A stretch of 12,005 bases of DNA from Gammaproteobacteria bacterium. GTDB lineage: Bacteria > Pseudomonadota > Gammaproteobacteria > Tenderiales > Tenderiaceae. Positions 1 through 7,336 of the stretch are shown one piece after another. The stretch covers positions 1 through 12,005 of the forward strand of contig JAJRWO010000070.1 of NCBI GenBank assembly GCA_024276775.1. Direction: 5' to 3'. Numbering within the stretch: the stretch's first letter is position 1; each line of letters starts with the position of its first letter. Position numbers and translations under genes: made by a program. The notes below the pieces were generated by a model. That model had not been told where the DNA came from. It saw only the letters and a list, made by a program, of their open reading frames with translations, and made no database searches.

Positions 1-79
1 CGGCCTGGTCGATATAAAGCCAGGCAATATCGTGATCATCACGTTCCAGGCGCCAATTTTTATATTGTTGTTCTGTCAT
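1..79 (-). CDS. fadJ: FadJ/FadB-like multifunctional beta-oxidation enzyme, N-terminus only (partial)
   Basis: Only the first 26 codons are in the window; the gene runs off the left edge. They read MTEQQYKNWRLERDDHDIAW and then LYIDQA, which looks like the first beta strands of a crotonase-fold enoyl-CoA hydratase domain as found at the N-terminus of FadJ/FadB alpha subunits (hydratase plus 3-hydroxyacyl-CoA dehydrogenase). The ATG lies 3 nt after the thiolase stop, and an AAAGGG ribosome-binding sequence sits in the last thiolase codons, so the two are translationally linked. The fadE-fadI-fadJ order fits a complete beta-oxidation cycle: FadE makes enoyl-CoA, FadJ hydrates and oxidises it, FadI cleaves it. 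The identification rests on a short stretch plus context. A plain enoyl-CoA hydratase is the main alternative. Confidence 0.68.
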   Translation of the reverse strand, partial: MTEQQYKNWRLERDDHDIAWLYIDQA

Positions 80-82
80 GAT

Positions 83-1378
83 TTAATCCCTTTCAACGGC
101 CATTGCGCCGCCCTGGCCACCACCGATACACAAACTGGCCATACCGCGCTTGCTAGCCGTTCGTTCCAATATGTGCAGTAAGTGCAAAACAATCCGCGCC
201 CCACTAGCTCCCACTGGATGACCGATACTGACACCTCCGCCATCAACATTCAGACGACTGCGGTCAAGCTCTCCGATCACCGAACGCGAACCCAGCTCAT
301 CGTTGCAATAGTCCTTGTCTTTCCATGCCGCCACGTTGGCCAGCACCTGGGTGGCAAAAGCTTCATTCAGCTCCCAGTAATCAACGCTGTCGAGTTTCCA
401 GCGCTTACGTTTTAAAATGGGTGTCATGGCATGTACCGGTCCCATGCCCATCTGGTTTGGGTCGCAACCGGCCCATTCGCTGTCGACGATACGCCCCATT
501 ACCGGCAGTTGGTATTGCTTAACCGCTTCTTCGCTGGCCAGAATTAATAACGCGGCACCATCCGTCACTTGAGCGCTGTTGCCGGCGGTCACGCGGCCAA
601 AACGTCGGTCAAATACAGGTCTCAATTTGGCCAAATTGGCAATACTACTATCACGGCGCAGACCAGTATCGTGCAAGTGGTGCTTGCCGCGGCTGTCGTA
701 AATCGCCTCAATTTCATCCAGCCAGCCCTCGTCCTGAGCCTTGGCCAGACGTTGGTGGCTATCCACGGCGTAAGCGTCCATGGTCTCTCTATCAATGTTA
801 AATCGGTATGCCAGAATTTCTGCGGTCTGCCCCATCGACAATCCGGCAAGTGGGTCACTCAGGCCACGCAGCAGGCCGATAATGGGGGCTAAATGACCGC
901 CTCGCAGTTGGCTCAATGCCTTGAGTTTCTGGGTCATGGTTTTGCATCTGGCCCAAGCCGCCAACCAGGCCACCATCTTGTTATTCAACAATACCGGCGC
1001 GTGGCTCATGGCCTCAACGCCCCCTGCCAGAATCAGATTGGAACGACCCGAGGCGATGTTGCCATAGGCGCAATCCAGCGCCTGCATGCCGGAGGCACAA
1101 TTACGCTGCACGGTCCAGGCAGGCACATGTTTGCCACAGCCCAAGCGCAGCGACAGCATACGGGCGATATTGGCCTCATCCGGCCCGGGCATGACACAGC
1201 CCAGAATGACTTCATCCAGTTGGCCTGGTTCAAACCCATGCCTGGCCAGCAATGGCCGTCCGGCGGCTACCGCCAGATCAGAGGCCCTGAACTGCGCCGG
1301 CTTACCGCTCACCTTAAAAAAAGGTGTGCGTGCGCCGTCCACAACAAAAACCGGTTTTCCCTTGTTCCGTGTCACCAT
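83..1378 (-). CDS. fadI: Acetyl-CoA C-acyltransferase (3-ketoacyl-CoA thiolase, FadI-like)
   Basis: A 431-residue thiolase that should cleave 3-ketoacyl-CoA with CoA to give acetyl-CoA and a shortened acyl-CoA, the last step of beta-oxidation in the cytoplasm. All family landmarks are visible: the N-terminal VVDGARTPF strand (residues 12-20), the nucleophilic cysteine C94 in QRNCASGMQA, the histidine H387 in SIGHPVGASGAR, and the second catalytic cysteine C417 in LCIGGGQGG. Length is close to E. coli FadI (about 436 aa). The ATG lies 1 nt after the fadE stop. An AAGGAG ribosome-binding site is embedded in the last fadE codons, 7 nt before the start, so translation is probably coupled. Because it lies between fadE and a FadJ-like gene, a degradative role is more likely than biosynthetic PhaA/AtoB activity, although the fold alone does not separate these. 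Confidence 0.93.
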   Translation of the reverse strand: MVTRNKGKPVFVVDGARTPFFKVSGKPAQFRASDLAVAAGRPLLARHGFEPGQLDEVILGCVMPGPDEANIARMLSLRLGCGKHVPAWTVQRNCASGMQALDCAYGNIASGRSNLILAGGVEAMSHAPVLLNNKMVAWLAAWARCKTMTQKLKALSQLRGGHLAPIIGLLRGLSDPLAGLSMGQTAEILAYRFNIDRETMDAYAVDSHQRLAKAQDEGWLDEIEAIYDSRGKHHLHDTGLRRDSSIANLAKLRPVFDRRFGRVTAGNSAQVTDGAALLILASEEAVKQYQLPVMGRIVDSEWAGCDPNQMGMGPVHAMTPILKRKRWKLDSVDYWELNEAFATQVLANVAAWKDKDYCNDELGSRSVIGELDRSRLNVDGGGVSIGHPVGASGARIVLHLLHILERTASKRGMASLCIGGGQGGAMAVERD

Positions 1379-1379
1379 C

Positions 1380-3812
1380 TTATGACTCCTTGTTCCAGTA
1401 GTCCGGACTAAAATCGTCGACCTTGATCACCTCTCGCCTGGCGGCAATGGCGGCCCTGACCAGCTCAGCTTCATGGGCTTCGATCACCCCTTCGGCCAGA
1501 CCACTGTCGACCAGTTCATCTTCCCGTTTTTTTGTCAGTTTTCCATTCTTTACCGCAGAACGTAGTATCCGTTCAATCATTTCAGCGTCTATGACCTTTT
1601 GCAGTGCTGACTCCAGACGACCCAGTGCTTCATTTTCATCTGTGGGCACATAGATGCCCTTGGTCAGACGATCACGCGCCTCTGAGGGTGACAGCAAAAT
1701 ACGGGTGGCCTGTTGGCCAAGCCGATCCAAAGGCAGATGATAACGCTTGCCCCAAGGCATGATCATAAACCGTAGCACAGATGCCAGCGGCCGCGACGGC
1801 AGGTTGCGCAACAGACCACGCAAGCTCTCCTGCATCTGGTATAGAGAGTCATCGCAAGCCCACTGCAACAACGGTAAGTCCTCTTTGGGACTGCCCTGGT
1901 CATGGAAACGTTTCAAACAGGCCGAGATCAGATATAACTGGCTCAGCATATCTGCCAATCGACCGGAAAATTTTTCCTTGCGCTTCAATTCGCCTCCAAG
2001 GGTTAACATCACCACATCCGCCACCAGGGCAAAGGCCGCCGCCATCCGGGTTGCCTGTTGATAGTAGTAACGCTCCGTCCCGGACTTGGGTGCCCGCTGT
2101 AAACGTGCCCCTGTCAGCCCTAGCCACAAGGTGCGAGCACCATTACTGACGGTAAAACCAATATGGCCAAACAGCGCTTTATCGAAAGCAATCGCGCCAC
2201 GCTGCTGGTCTTCATCCTGCACCGCTTCCATCTCTTTCAGAATATAGGGATGACAGCGAATCGCCCCTTGGCCAAAAGTAATCATGGTACGGGTCAGGAT
2301 ATTGGCGCCTTCCACGGTGATGCTGATGGGAATCGATTGATAAACACGCGCCATAAAGTTACGCGGTCCCATACAAATACCACTGCCCCCCTGCACGTCC
2401 ATGGCATCGTTAACCACCTGACGCATCCGCTCGGTCATGTTGTACTTGGCAATGGCTGAGATGACCGATGGTTTTTCACCCAGGTCAACTGCCGCTGCTG
2501 TCATTACCCGCGCCGCATCCATCAAGTAGGTATTGGCAGCGATGCGTGCCAGCGGTTCTTCCACCCCTTCAAACATACCAATCGGGGTATTGAACTGTTT
2601 ACGAATCCGCGAATAGGCGCCGGTAGCACGGGATGCCAGCTTGCCCGCCCCCACGCTCAACGCAGGCAGCGAAATTGAACGCCCGGCCGCCAGACACTCC
2701 ATCAACATCCGCCAACCCTGCCCCACTCTATCCTGACCACCAATCACCCAATCTATGGGAATAAATACATCTTTGCCCTGATTGGGGCCGTTCATAAAGG
2801 CCATGCTTAACGGCGCGTGACGGTTACCAATGGTAACGCCCTTGGTATCTGTCTTAATCAGTGCACAGGTAATGCCGATATCTTCAATTTGACCAATCAA
2901 ATGATCCGGATCGTAGAGGCGGAAGGCCAGGCCTAATACCGTCGCCACCGGGCCAAGGGTGATGTAACGTTTGTCCCAATTGAGACGAATGCCAAGCACT
3001 TCTTTACCTTCGAACTGGCCCATGCAAACCACGCCGTTGTCTGGAATAGACGCCGCATCAGAACCGGCGGTTGGCCCAGTCAAGGCAAAACAGGGTACTT
3101 CCAGCCCTTTGGCCAAACGCGGCAGATAATAATCTTTTTGCGCCTCGGTACCGTAGTGCAACAGTAGTTCAGCCGGGCCAAGGGAATTGGGCACCATCAC
3201 CGTTACCGCTGTTGATACCGAACGACTGGAGACCTTCATCACCACACTCGAATGCGCCAAGGCGGAAAATTCCAGACCCCCGTATTTTTTAGGAATAATC
3301 ATGCTGAAGAATTGATTGTCCTTGATAAACTGCCAAACCTCGGGTGGCAGGTCGTGACGCTCTTCAGTAATGTGCCAATCATCCAGCATCGCGCACAACG
3401 CTTCTACCGGGCCATCAAGAAAAGCCTGCTCTTCAGCAGACAATTGCGGTAAAACCATGGCATGCAGCTTATCCCAGTCGGGGCGACCGCTGAATAAATC
3501 ACCGTCCCACCACACCGTACCGGCACCCAATGCTTCTTTTTCAGTCTGCGACATGGGTGGCAACGCCTTGCGTAACAATGGCAAAACACGGTCGCTAATC
3601 AAGCTACGACGCAGTGCCAGAATATTCAGCGGTACAATCACAATCAACAGCACCAGCCAATGCAGGGTTAACGCCAGTGATGAGTAAACACCCAACAGCG
3701 TCGCGACCAGCATCAACCCAGCCAGCACCGCACTCCACTGCCACAAGGCAAAGCGGTTATAGGCCATGAACCAAATCGCTGCCACCATTATCAAACAAAA
3801 AAGTATTGCCAT
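1380..3812 (-). CDS. fadE: Acyl-CoA dehydrogenase FadE
   Basis: An 810-residue FAD-dependent acyl-CoA dehydrogenase (E. coli FadE is 814 aa) that oxidises acyl-CoA to trans-2-enoyl-CoA, the first step of beta-oxidation. Residues 1-65 contain two or three hydrophobic segments, so it is probably attached to the inner membrane, as expected for FadE. The dehydrogenase core spans about 125-515, with the FAD/substrate region near CFALTGPTAGSDAAS (241-255). The probable catalytic base is E501 in PISITVEGAN, by analogy with the YEG/VEG glutamate of the family. After FGQGAIRCHPY the C-terminal bacterial-type domain (DUF1974) runs to about residue 795. The ATG has a clear AAGGACGG site 5 nt upstream. 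The preceding minus-strand gene ends 20 nt before it, and no promoter fits in that gap, so co-transcription with the YiiX-like gene is likely. No FadR/PsrA operator could be recognised nearby. Confidence 0.96.
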   Translation of the reverse strand: MAILFCLIMVAAIWFMAYNRFALWQWSAVLAGLMLVATLLGVYSSLALTLHWLVLLIVIVPLNILALRRSLISDRVLPLLRKALPPMSQTEKEALGAGTVWWDGDLFSGRPDWDKLHAMVLPQLSAEEQAFLDGPVEALCAMLDDWHITEERHDLPPEVWQFIKDNQFFSMIIPKKYGGLEFSALAHSSVVMKVSSRSVSTAVTVMVPNSLGPAELLLHYGTEAQKDYYLPRLAKGLEVPCFALTGPTAGSDAASIPDNGVVCMGQFEGKEVLGIRLNWDKRYITLGPVATVLGLAFRLYDPDHLIGQIEDIGITCALIKTDTKGVTIGNRHAPLSMAFMNGPNQGKDVFIPIDWVIGGQDRVGQGWRMLMECLAAGRSISLPALSVGAGKLASRATGAYSRIRKQFNTPIGMFEGVEEPLARIAANTYLMDAARVMTAAAVDLGEKPSVISAIAKYNMTERMRQVVNDAMDVQGGSGICMGPRNFMARVYQSIPISITVEGANILTRTMITFGQGAIRCHPYILKEMEAVQDEDQQRGAIAFDKALFGHIGFTVSNGARTLWLGLTGARLQRAPKSGTERYYYQQATRMAAAFALVADVVMLTLGGELKRKEKFSGRLADMLSQLYLISACLKRFHDQGSPKEDLPLLQWACDDSLYQMQESLRGLLRNLPSRPLASVLRFMIMPWGKRYHLPLDRLGQQATRILLSPSEARDRLTKGIYVPTDENEALGRLESALQKVIDAEMIERILRSAVKNGKLTKKREDELVDSGLAEGVIEAHEAELVRAAIAARREVIKVDDFSPDYWNKES

Positions 3813-3832
3813 AAAAACCGTCCTTTTTTTAG

Positions 3833-4693
3833 CTAGTTTTTTTCAACCACAACATCCTGTTGCTCAAATCGCGTGCCATCCGCAGCATAACACTCCCCCT
3901 GAGCATGACAGACCACACCCTCCTTATCCCAAGGTAACTGGCGATAAAGTTCAATATCATCAAAATCGAGTACTGGATATTTAATAATTTTAAAATAAGG
4001 TGAATAATCAAAATCACGCTGTGTATACAGGCGCGTATTGCGCTTATACATACGCAGCTCACCATCACCACCACGATGAATGACGGGCAATATGGGATAA
4101 CACACGGCAGCAAAAACCTCGGCGATCATGGCCGAGCAGACCGTTTTAGTTTGATCATCGGCCTTGAGATCAAACAGGGTCGAGCGCCAACGTCGCGGCA
4201 GAATACCGTAAGGAAATACAAACCTGGCAAGATCCACCAGTTGGCGGATGTCATATTCACGGCCAAAATATTTGGCTGCCTCGGCAATTACCTGTTGGCC
4301 ATCTTGGTGCGATAAAGCCTTGGGGCGACAGATACGCAGGTGCTCATTTTTATAACTCGACAATGGTGAGATCACCGTACCCCGCCCCAACAGAGGTTCA
4401 ATCAAGAGTTGTTCACTCGGATCACCCCCGTAATGGCGCTGAATCTCTGCACGCAGCTCAGCGTCTTCAATGTCTTCAAGCCGACCAATGCAAAGTGCTG
4501 AGTGTGTCCATGAGCTCAGGGTGATGGTTTTAATGAAACGGCTAATGCGATTGCGACCTTCGACCAACAACACGTCACAGGGTTTGATCTCAACAGACAG
4601 ACGCTCAAAATCACAGGGAGGAATACCCCAATGACCATCCTCAGCATTAAGCCATTTGACCAATTTATCTACCAGCCACGCCTTCAAAGCCAT
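3833..4693 (-). CDS. YiiX-like permuted papain-fold (NlpC/P60/LRAT-like) hydrolase
   Basis: A 286-residue protein resembling the YiiX/YaeF (DUF830) branch of permuted papain-like cysteine enzymes. In this branch the histidine comes before the cysteine. Here PCDVLLVEG (38-46) matches the opening GD-hydrophobic motif, H64 in SSWTHSALCIG is the likely catalytic histidine, E99 in LLIEPLLGRG may be the third polar residue, and C186 in KTVCSAMIAEVF is the likely nucleophile. No signal peptide or clear membrane span is visible; the N-terminus is an amphipathic, Trp-rich helix, so the protein is probably cytoplasmic or membrane-associated. The substrate is unknown: relatives include peptidoglycan amidases, lipid acyltransferases and thioesterases. 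The ATG at 4693 has a GGGGGAG site about 10 nt upstream. The gene ends 20 nt before fadE and lies 135 nt after motB. Residues past about 240 (VVCHAQGECYAADG) form a Cys-containing tail I do not recognise. Confidence 0.72.
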   Translation of the reverse strand: MALKAWLVDKLVKWLNAEDGHWGIPPCDFERLSVEIKPCDVLLVEGRNRISRFIKTITLSSWTHSALCIGRLEDIEDAELRAEIQRHYGGDPSEQLLIEPLLGRGTVISPLSSYKNEHLRICRPKALSHQDGQQVIAEAAKYFGREYDIRQLVDLARFVFPYGILPRRWRSTLFDLKADDQTKTVCSAMIAEVFAAVCYPILPVIHRGGDGELRMYKRNTRLYTQRDFDYSPYFKIIKYPVLDFDDIELYRQLPWDKEGVVCHAQGECYAADGTRFEQQDVVVEKN

Positions 4694-4828
4694 AATAAAA
4701 TTGCTCCCCCCAAGAGCCTGCCCTGCTACGGTTAATCCAAATCATAAAGATACCAAAGAAAGCATACGCACTGGAACAACAATAAAAACCCAGAATACTC
4801 CTTATGTCATTATTGATAAACACTCAAA

Positions 4829-5965
4829 TCAAAGTAACTCCATGGGCAATTCTTCGAAATCACTCTCGTCAGCCCTCATCGGTGCAGACATAGATGGCTT
4901 GCCAGTCGCCTTATCGTCCTTCTGATCAACGCTGCCAACGTTATGTTTGCCATGTGCCGTTACTTCGCCAATCCCAGCATCCATATCAATATTGATATCA
5001 CTCACCCCCAACACATTTTTGGGTAAATCATCAAAACCACCTTCTTGAGCCTTATCGCGGTCAGAGAGCACTTGGTCGATAACCCCCTCACCACGGCGAA
5101 TCGCCTCATCGGCCTTCTTATTCATGACAATCAGAGAAATCCGCCGATTAATAGGATTAAACGGGTCAGCCTTATCAAATAAGGTTGACGATGCCAATCC
5201 CACCACCCGGCCAATCTGTGCTTCTGCCACACCACCATCCACCAAGGCCCGCCGCGCTGCATTGGCCCGATCAGCAGACAGCTCCCAGTTGCTGTAACCT
5301 TCCCGACCTCTGAATTGAGAGGCATCGGTGTGACCTGTGAGACTGATTCGATTCGGCACATCACGTATGAACTTGGCCAGTTCGAACAGAATATCCACAG
5401 TGTAGTACTTCAAGTCAGCCTTGCCACCATCAAACATGGGACGGTTTGCCTTATCCACAATCTGAATACGAAGACCTTCAGGCGTAATCTCAATCAGCAG
5501 TTGATCTTTATACGGTGCCAGGGAATCACTTTCTTCCACGGCCTTTTTAAGATTTTCCATCAAATCATCAAGTATCTTTTTTTCCTGCTGCTCTTCCTTG
5601 GCACGCCTTTTCTCCGAGTCATCAAGATCAACTTTTTCTTTTTTAAAGTCTTCATCCTTATCATGCTTTTTAATATCAGGCACATTACTGAGTGCAATCA
5701 AGCTGGTACTAGAACCGCCTGGGCCTTGCACAGAACTCGCTGGCGCGCTTGTGGATACCCCTTCGCTCATACTGGGGTTATTGAAATATTCAGATATCGC
5801 GGCCTTTTCTTCCTCAGAAGTTCCTGCAGTCAACCACATCAACATAAAGAAGGCCATCATCGCCACAGCGAAATCGGCAAAAGCTACCTTCCAGGCACCA
5901 CCATGATGGCCATGACCACCATGATTCACTTTTTTGACAATAATAGGCTGTTTTTTATCGATCAC
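4829..5965 (-). CDS. motB: Flagellar motor stator protein MotB
   Basis: A 378-residue stator subunit that binds MotA, conducts protons and anchors the stator to peptidoglycan. The N-terminal PIIVKKV and HGG(A)WKVAFADFAVAMMAFFMLMW segments match MotB. D31 in FADF is the proton-carrying aspartate (D32 in E. coli), and residues 27-45 form the single membrane helix. Residues about 95-145 are a highly charged linker with coiled-coil character. The OmpA-type peptidoglycan-binding domain covers about 155-280, with LTGHTDAS (209-216), the ELSADRANAARRAL helix and NRRISLIVM. A roughly 98-residue acidic, low-complexity tail (281-378) goes beyond the E. coli protein (308 aa). The start is GTG (5965); the only upstream ribosome-site candidate is AGGT near the motA stop. 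The gap to motA is 11 nt, so translation is probably coupled to motA. Confidence 0.95.
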   Translation of the reverse strand: MIDKKQPIIVKKVNHGGHGHHGGAWKVAFADFAVAMMAFFMLMWLTAGTSEEEKAAISEYFNNPSMSEGVSTSAPASSVQGPGGSSTSLIALSNVPDIKKHDKDEDFKKEKVDLDDSEKRRAKEEQQEKKILDDLMENLKKAVEESDSLAPYKDQLLIEITPEGLRIQIVDKANRPMFDGGKADLKYYTVDILFELAKFIRDVPNRISLTGHTDASQFRGREGYSNWELSADRANAARRALVDGGVAEAQIGRVVGLASSTLFDKADPFNPINRRISLIVMNKKADEAIRRGEGVIDQVLSDRDKAQEGGFDDLPKNVLGVSDINIDMDAGIGEVTAHGKHNVGSVDQKDDKATGKPSMSAPMRADESDFEELPMELL

Positions 5966-5976
5966 CTCGACAAGAC

Positions 5977-6837
5977 CTAGTTGCCGCCGCCATTTTTAAC
6001 ATGCTCTTCCAACTCAAGAAAGCTGGGGCGGATGCTTGAATACATCACCTTACGACCAAATTCAACCGCCACCTGCGGATTGTAGCCATTCACTGCCGAC
6101 AACAAACAAACTTTTATACATTCATAAAACTTGGCCTCTTCACGGGTAATGTGCCCCATGGCTGTCGCCAGTGGGCCAACAAAACCATAAGCCATCAAGA
6201 TGCCGAGAAAGGTTCCCACCAATGCAGCCGCAACGTGATGACCAAGCACCGCCGGATCGCCACCGATAAACGACATGGTAATAACAATGCCCAGCACCGC
6301 GGCAACAATACCAAAACCAGGCAAGGCATCAGAAACAGCTGTCACCGCTTCGCCCGGCATCTCAGCCTCTTTATGATGAGCGGCTAATTCCATATCCATT
6401 AGATTTTCCAGTTCAAATGGATTCATACTGCCGCCCACCATTAGCCGCAGGTAATCGCAAATAAAATCAGTAATATGATGATCAGCAACAATCTTCGGAT
6501 ATTTGCTGAACAAGGGGCTATCCGCGGGTGCCTCAATGTCTTCCTCAACCGACATCATGCCTTCCTTGCGCGTTTTTTGTAGCAACTCATACATCAGTGA
6601 TAACAGCTCAAGGTATAAGACCTTGTTATACTTGGAGCCTTTCAAGGCACCCATTGCACCCGTCATCGCAGACTTCAAAACACTGCCAGGATTGGCACTG
6701 ACAAAGGCACCGAGAGCAGCGCCACAAATGATTATCAACTCAAAAGGCTGCCACAACGAACCCAGCTGACCATGCGCCAGCACAAACCCGCCACCTACGC
6801 AGACCAAGACGATAATGTATCCAATAATAATACGCAT
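5977..6837 (-). CDS. motA: Flagellar motor stator protein MotA
   Basis: A 286-residue inner-membrane stator subunit (E. coli MotA is 295 aa) that forms the proton channel with MotB and pushes on rotor protein FliG. Four membrane helices are visible: about 3-21, 32-50, 168-190 and 199-222. The cytoplasmic loop carries the charged residues known to contact FliG at exactly the E. coli numbers, R90 and E98 (KTRKEGMMSVEE). The channel proline P173 in SDALPGFGIVAAVLG is also conserved at the same number. These three residues make this a true MotA rather than an ExbB/TolQ relative. The ATG follows an AGGA site about 10 nt upstream. A FliA-type promoter candidate lies at 6881-6907, so expression with late flagellar genes is likely. 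motB follows after 11 nt. Confidence 0.97.
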   Translation of the reverse strand: MRIIIGYIIVLVCVGGGFVLAHGQLGSLWQPFELIIICGAALGAFVSANPGSVLKSAMTGAMGALKGSKYNKVLYLELLSLMYELLQKTRKEGMMSVEEDIEAPADSPLFSKYPKIVADHHITDFICDYLRLMVGGSMNPFELENLMDMELAAHHKEAEMPGEAVTAVSDALPGFGIVAAVLGIVITMSFIGGDPAVLGHHVAAALVGTFLGILMAYGFVGPLATAMGHITREEAKFYECIKVCLLSAVNGYNPQVAVEFGRKVMYSSIRPSFLELEEHVKNGGGN

Positions 6838-6880
6838 TTTGAGCGAGTCCTGCCCTTTGTTTTATCATTTACGTCAAGTC

Positions 6881-6907
6881 ATATCGACGCCATCTTCATT
6901 TCCTTAA
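6881..6907 (-). promoter_or_regulatory. Candidate FliA (sigma-28) promoter for motAB
   Basis: On the minus strand, TTAAGGAA (6907-6900) is followed by exactly 11 nt and then GTCGATAT (6888-6881). The sigma-28 consensus is TAAAGTTT, 11 nt, GCCGATAA. The -10 box matches 6 of 8 and the -35 core TAAAG matches 4 of 5, with the correct spacer. Transcription would start near 6875, leaving a leader of about 40 nt before the motA ATG. motAB is under FliA control in many gammaproteobacteria, which supports the call. The match is imperfect and was found by eye. Confidence 0.5.
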
Positions 6908-7065
6908 ACCATAAATTAACCGTGTTTTAAATTTATCCTGAAAAATCAGTTAAACAATGATGGCGAGTGAAGAATATTGGCTCCACAGTATTTTCAAAAA
7001 ATATTAGCGCCAGCCGTCGGTTAAGTGGAAAATTTTAGCCGTGCGATGGAACCAAGCGGTTATGC
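6908..7065. other. AT-rich intergenic stretch, no recognised feature
   Basis: This part of the 499-nt motA/HDOD intergenic region lies between the motA promoter candidate and the inverted-repeat element. It is AT-rich with short A/T runs. I see no open reading frame with a ribosome-binding site, no terminator and no convincing sigma-70 promoter. It could hold upstream activator sites for either divergent gene. Confidence 0.4.
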
Positions 7066-7250
7066 TATACCCATAGCGTTATGAATTTATGTGTGAAGAA
7101 TAGGTCATGTTTTTTCCAGGGCACCCACAGTAGGCGCGCTTAGGCGAGGCAGAATGACGACGAATAGTGGGCTGTTTGGAGGAATTCTAACGCCGCCCCG
7201 GGGAAAACAGGGCATGTTATTCGGCCTGAATTTATAACGTTATGGGTATA
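7066..7250. mobile_element. MITE-like element with 22-bp terminal inverted repeats
   Basis: The left end (7066-7087) begins TATACCCATAGCGTTATG. The right end (7229-7250), read on the opposite strand, begins TATACCCATAACGTTATA. The two 22-nt arms match at 20 positions; both differences are G/A. Weaker complementarity continues inward to about 50 nt from each end (GAATA, ATG and TTTT-CC blocks). The 185-bp element has no coding capacity and a GC-rich centre (about 7120-7200) unlike the AT-rich flanks. TA dinucleotides at both edges would fit an IS630/Tc1-type TA target, but no longer target duplication is visible. A small nonautonomous transposable element is the best explanation. A large cruciform regulatory site or a structured RNA are alternatives. 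Confidence 0.6.
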
Positions 7251-7280
7251 TACCACGAACAACTGATTTTTTAGGTTTAT

Positions 7281-7307
7281 TAAAGATTCTATTCACAAGG
7301 TCGTCAT
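7281..7307 (+). promoter_or_regulatory. Candidate FliA (sigma-28) promoter for the HDOD-GAF gene
   Basis: TAAAGATT (7281-7288) matches the sigma-28 -35 consensus TAAAGTTT at 7 of 8 positions. Eleven nt later, the canonical spacing, comes GTCGTCAT (7300-7307), which matches GCCGATAA at only 4 of 8, keeping the G-CG core. Transcription would begin near 7314, 23 nt before the ATG. The weak -10 box makes this tentative, but the strong -35 box and exact spacing next to motA are suggestive. Confidence 0.33.
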
Positions 7308-7336
7308 TGATTCAGTCAGGGAATACCTTATAGTTA

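Noticed and set aside
893..1411. 172-codon plus-strand open frame opposite the thiolase gene
   Set aside because: It lies entirely antisense to a thiolase with all catalytic motifs and to the end of fadE. Its composition is that of a shadow frame and it has no family resemblance.
4661..4810. Small minus-strand reading frame (GTG start, about 48 codons) with a hydrophobic stretch between motB and the YiiX-like gene
   Set aside because: The GTG has no ribosome site; the AAGGAG inside the frame is followed only by non-standard starts, and the frame overlaps the YiiX-like start. Evidence is too weak to call a gene.
5315..5980. 221-codon plus-strand open frame opposite motB
   Set aside because: It is antisense to a clear MotB. 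The hydrophobic, Phe-rich look comes from reverse complement of Lys/Glu-rich linker codons.
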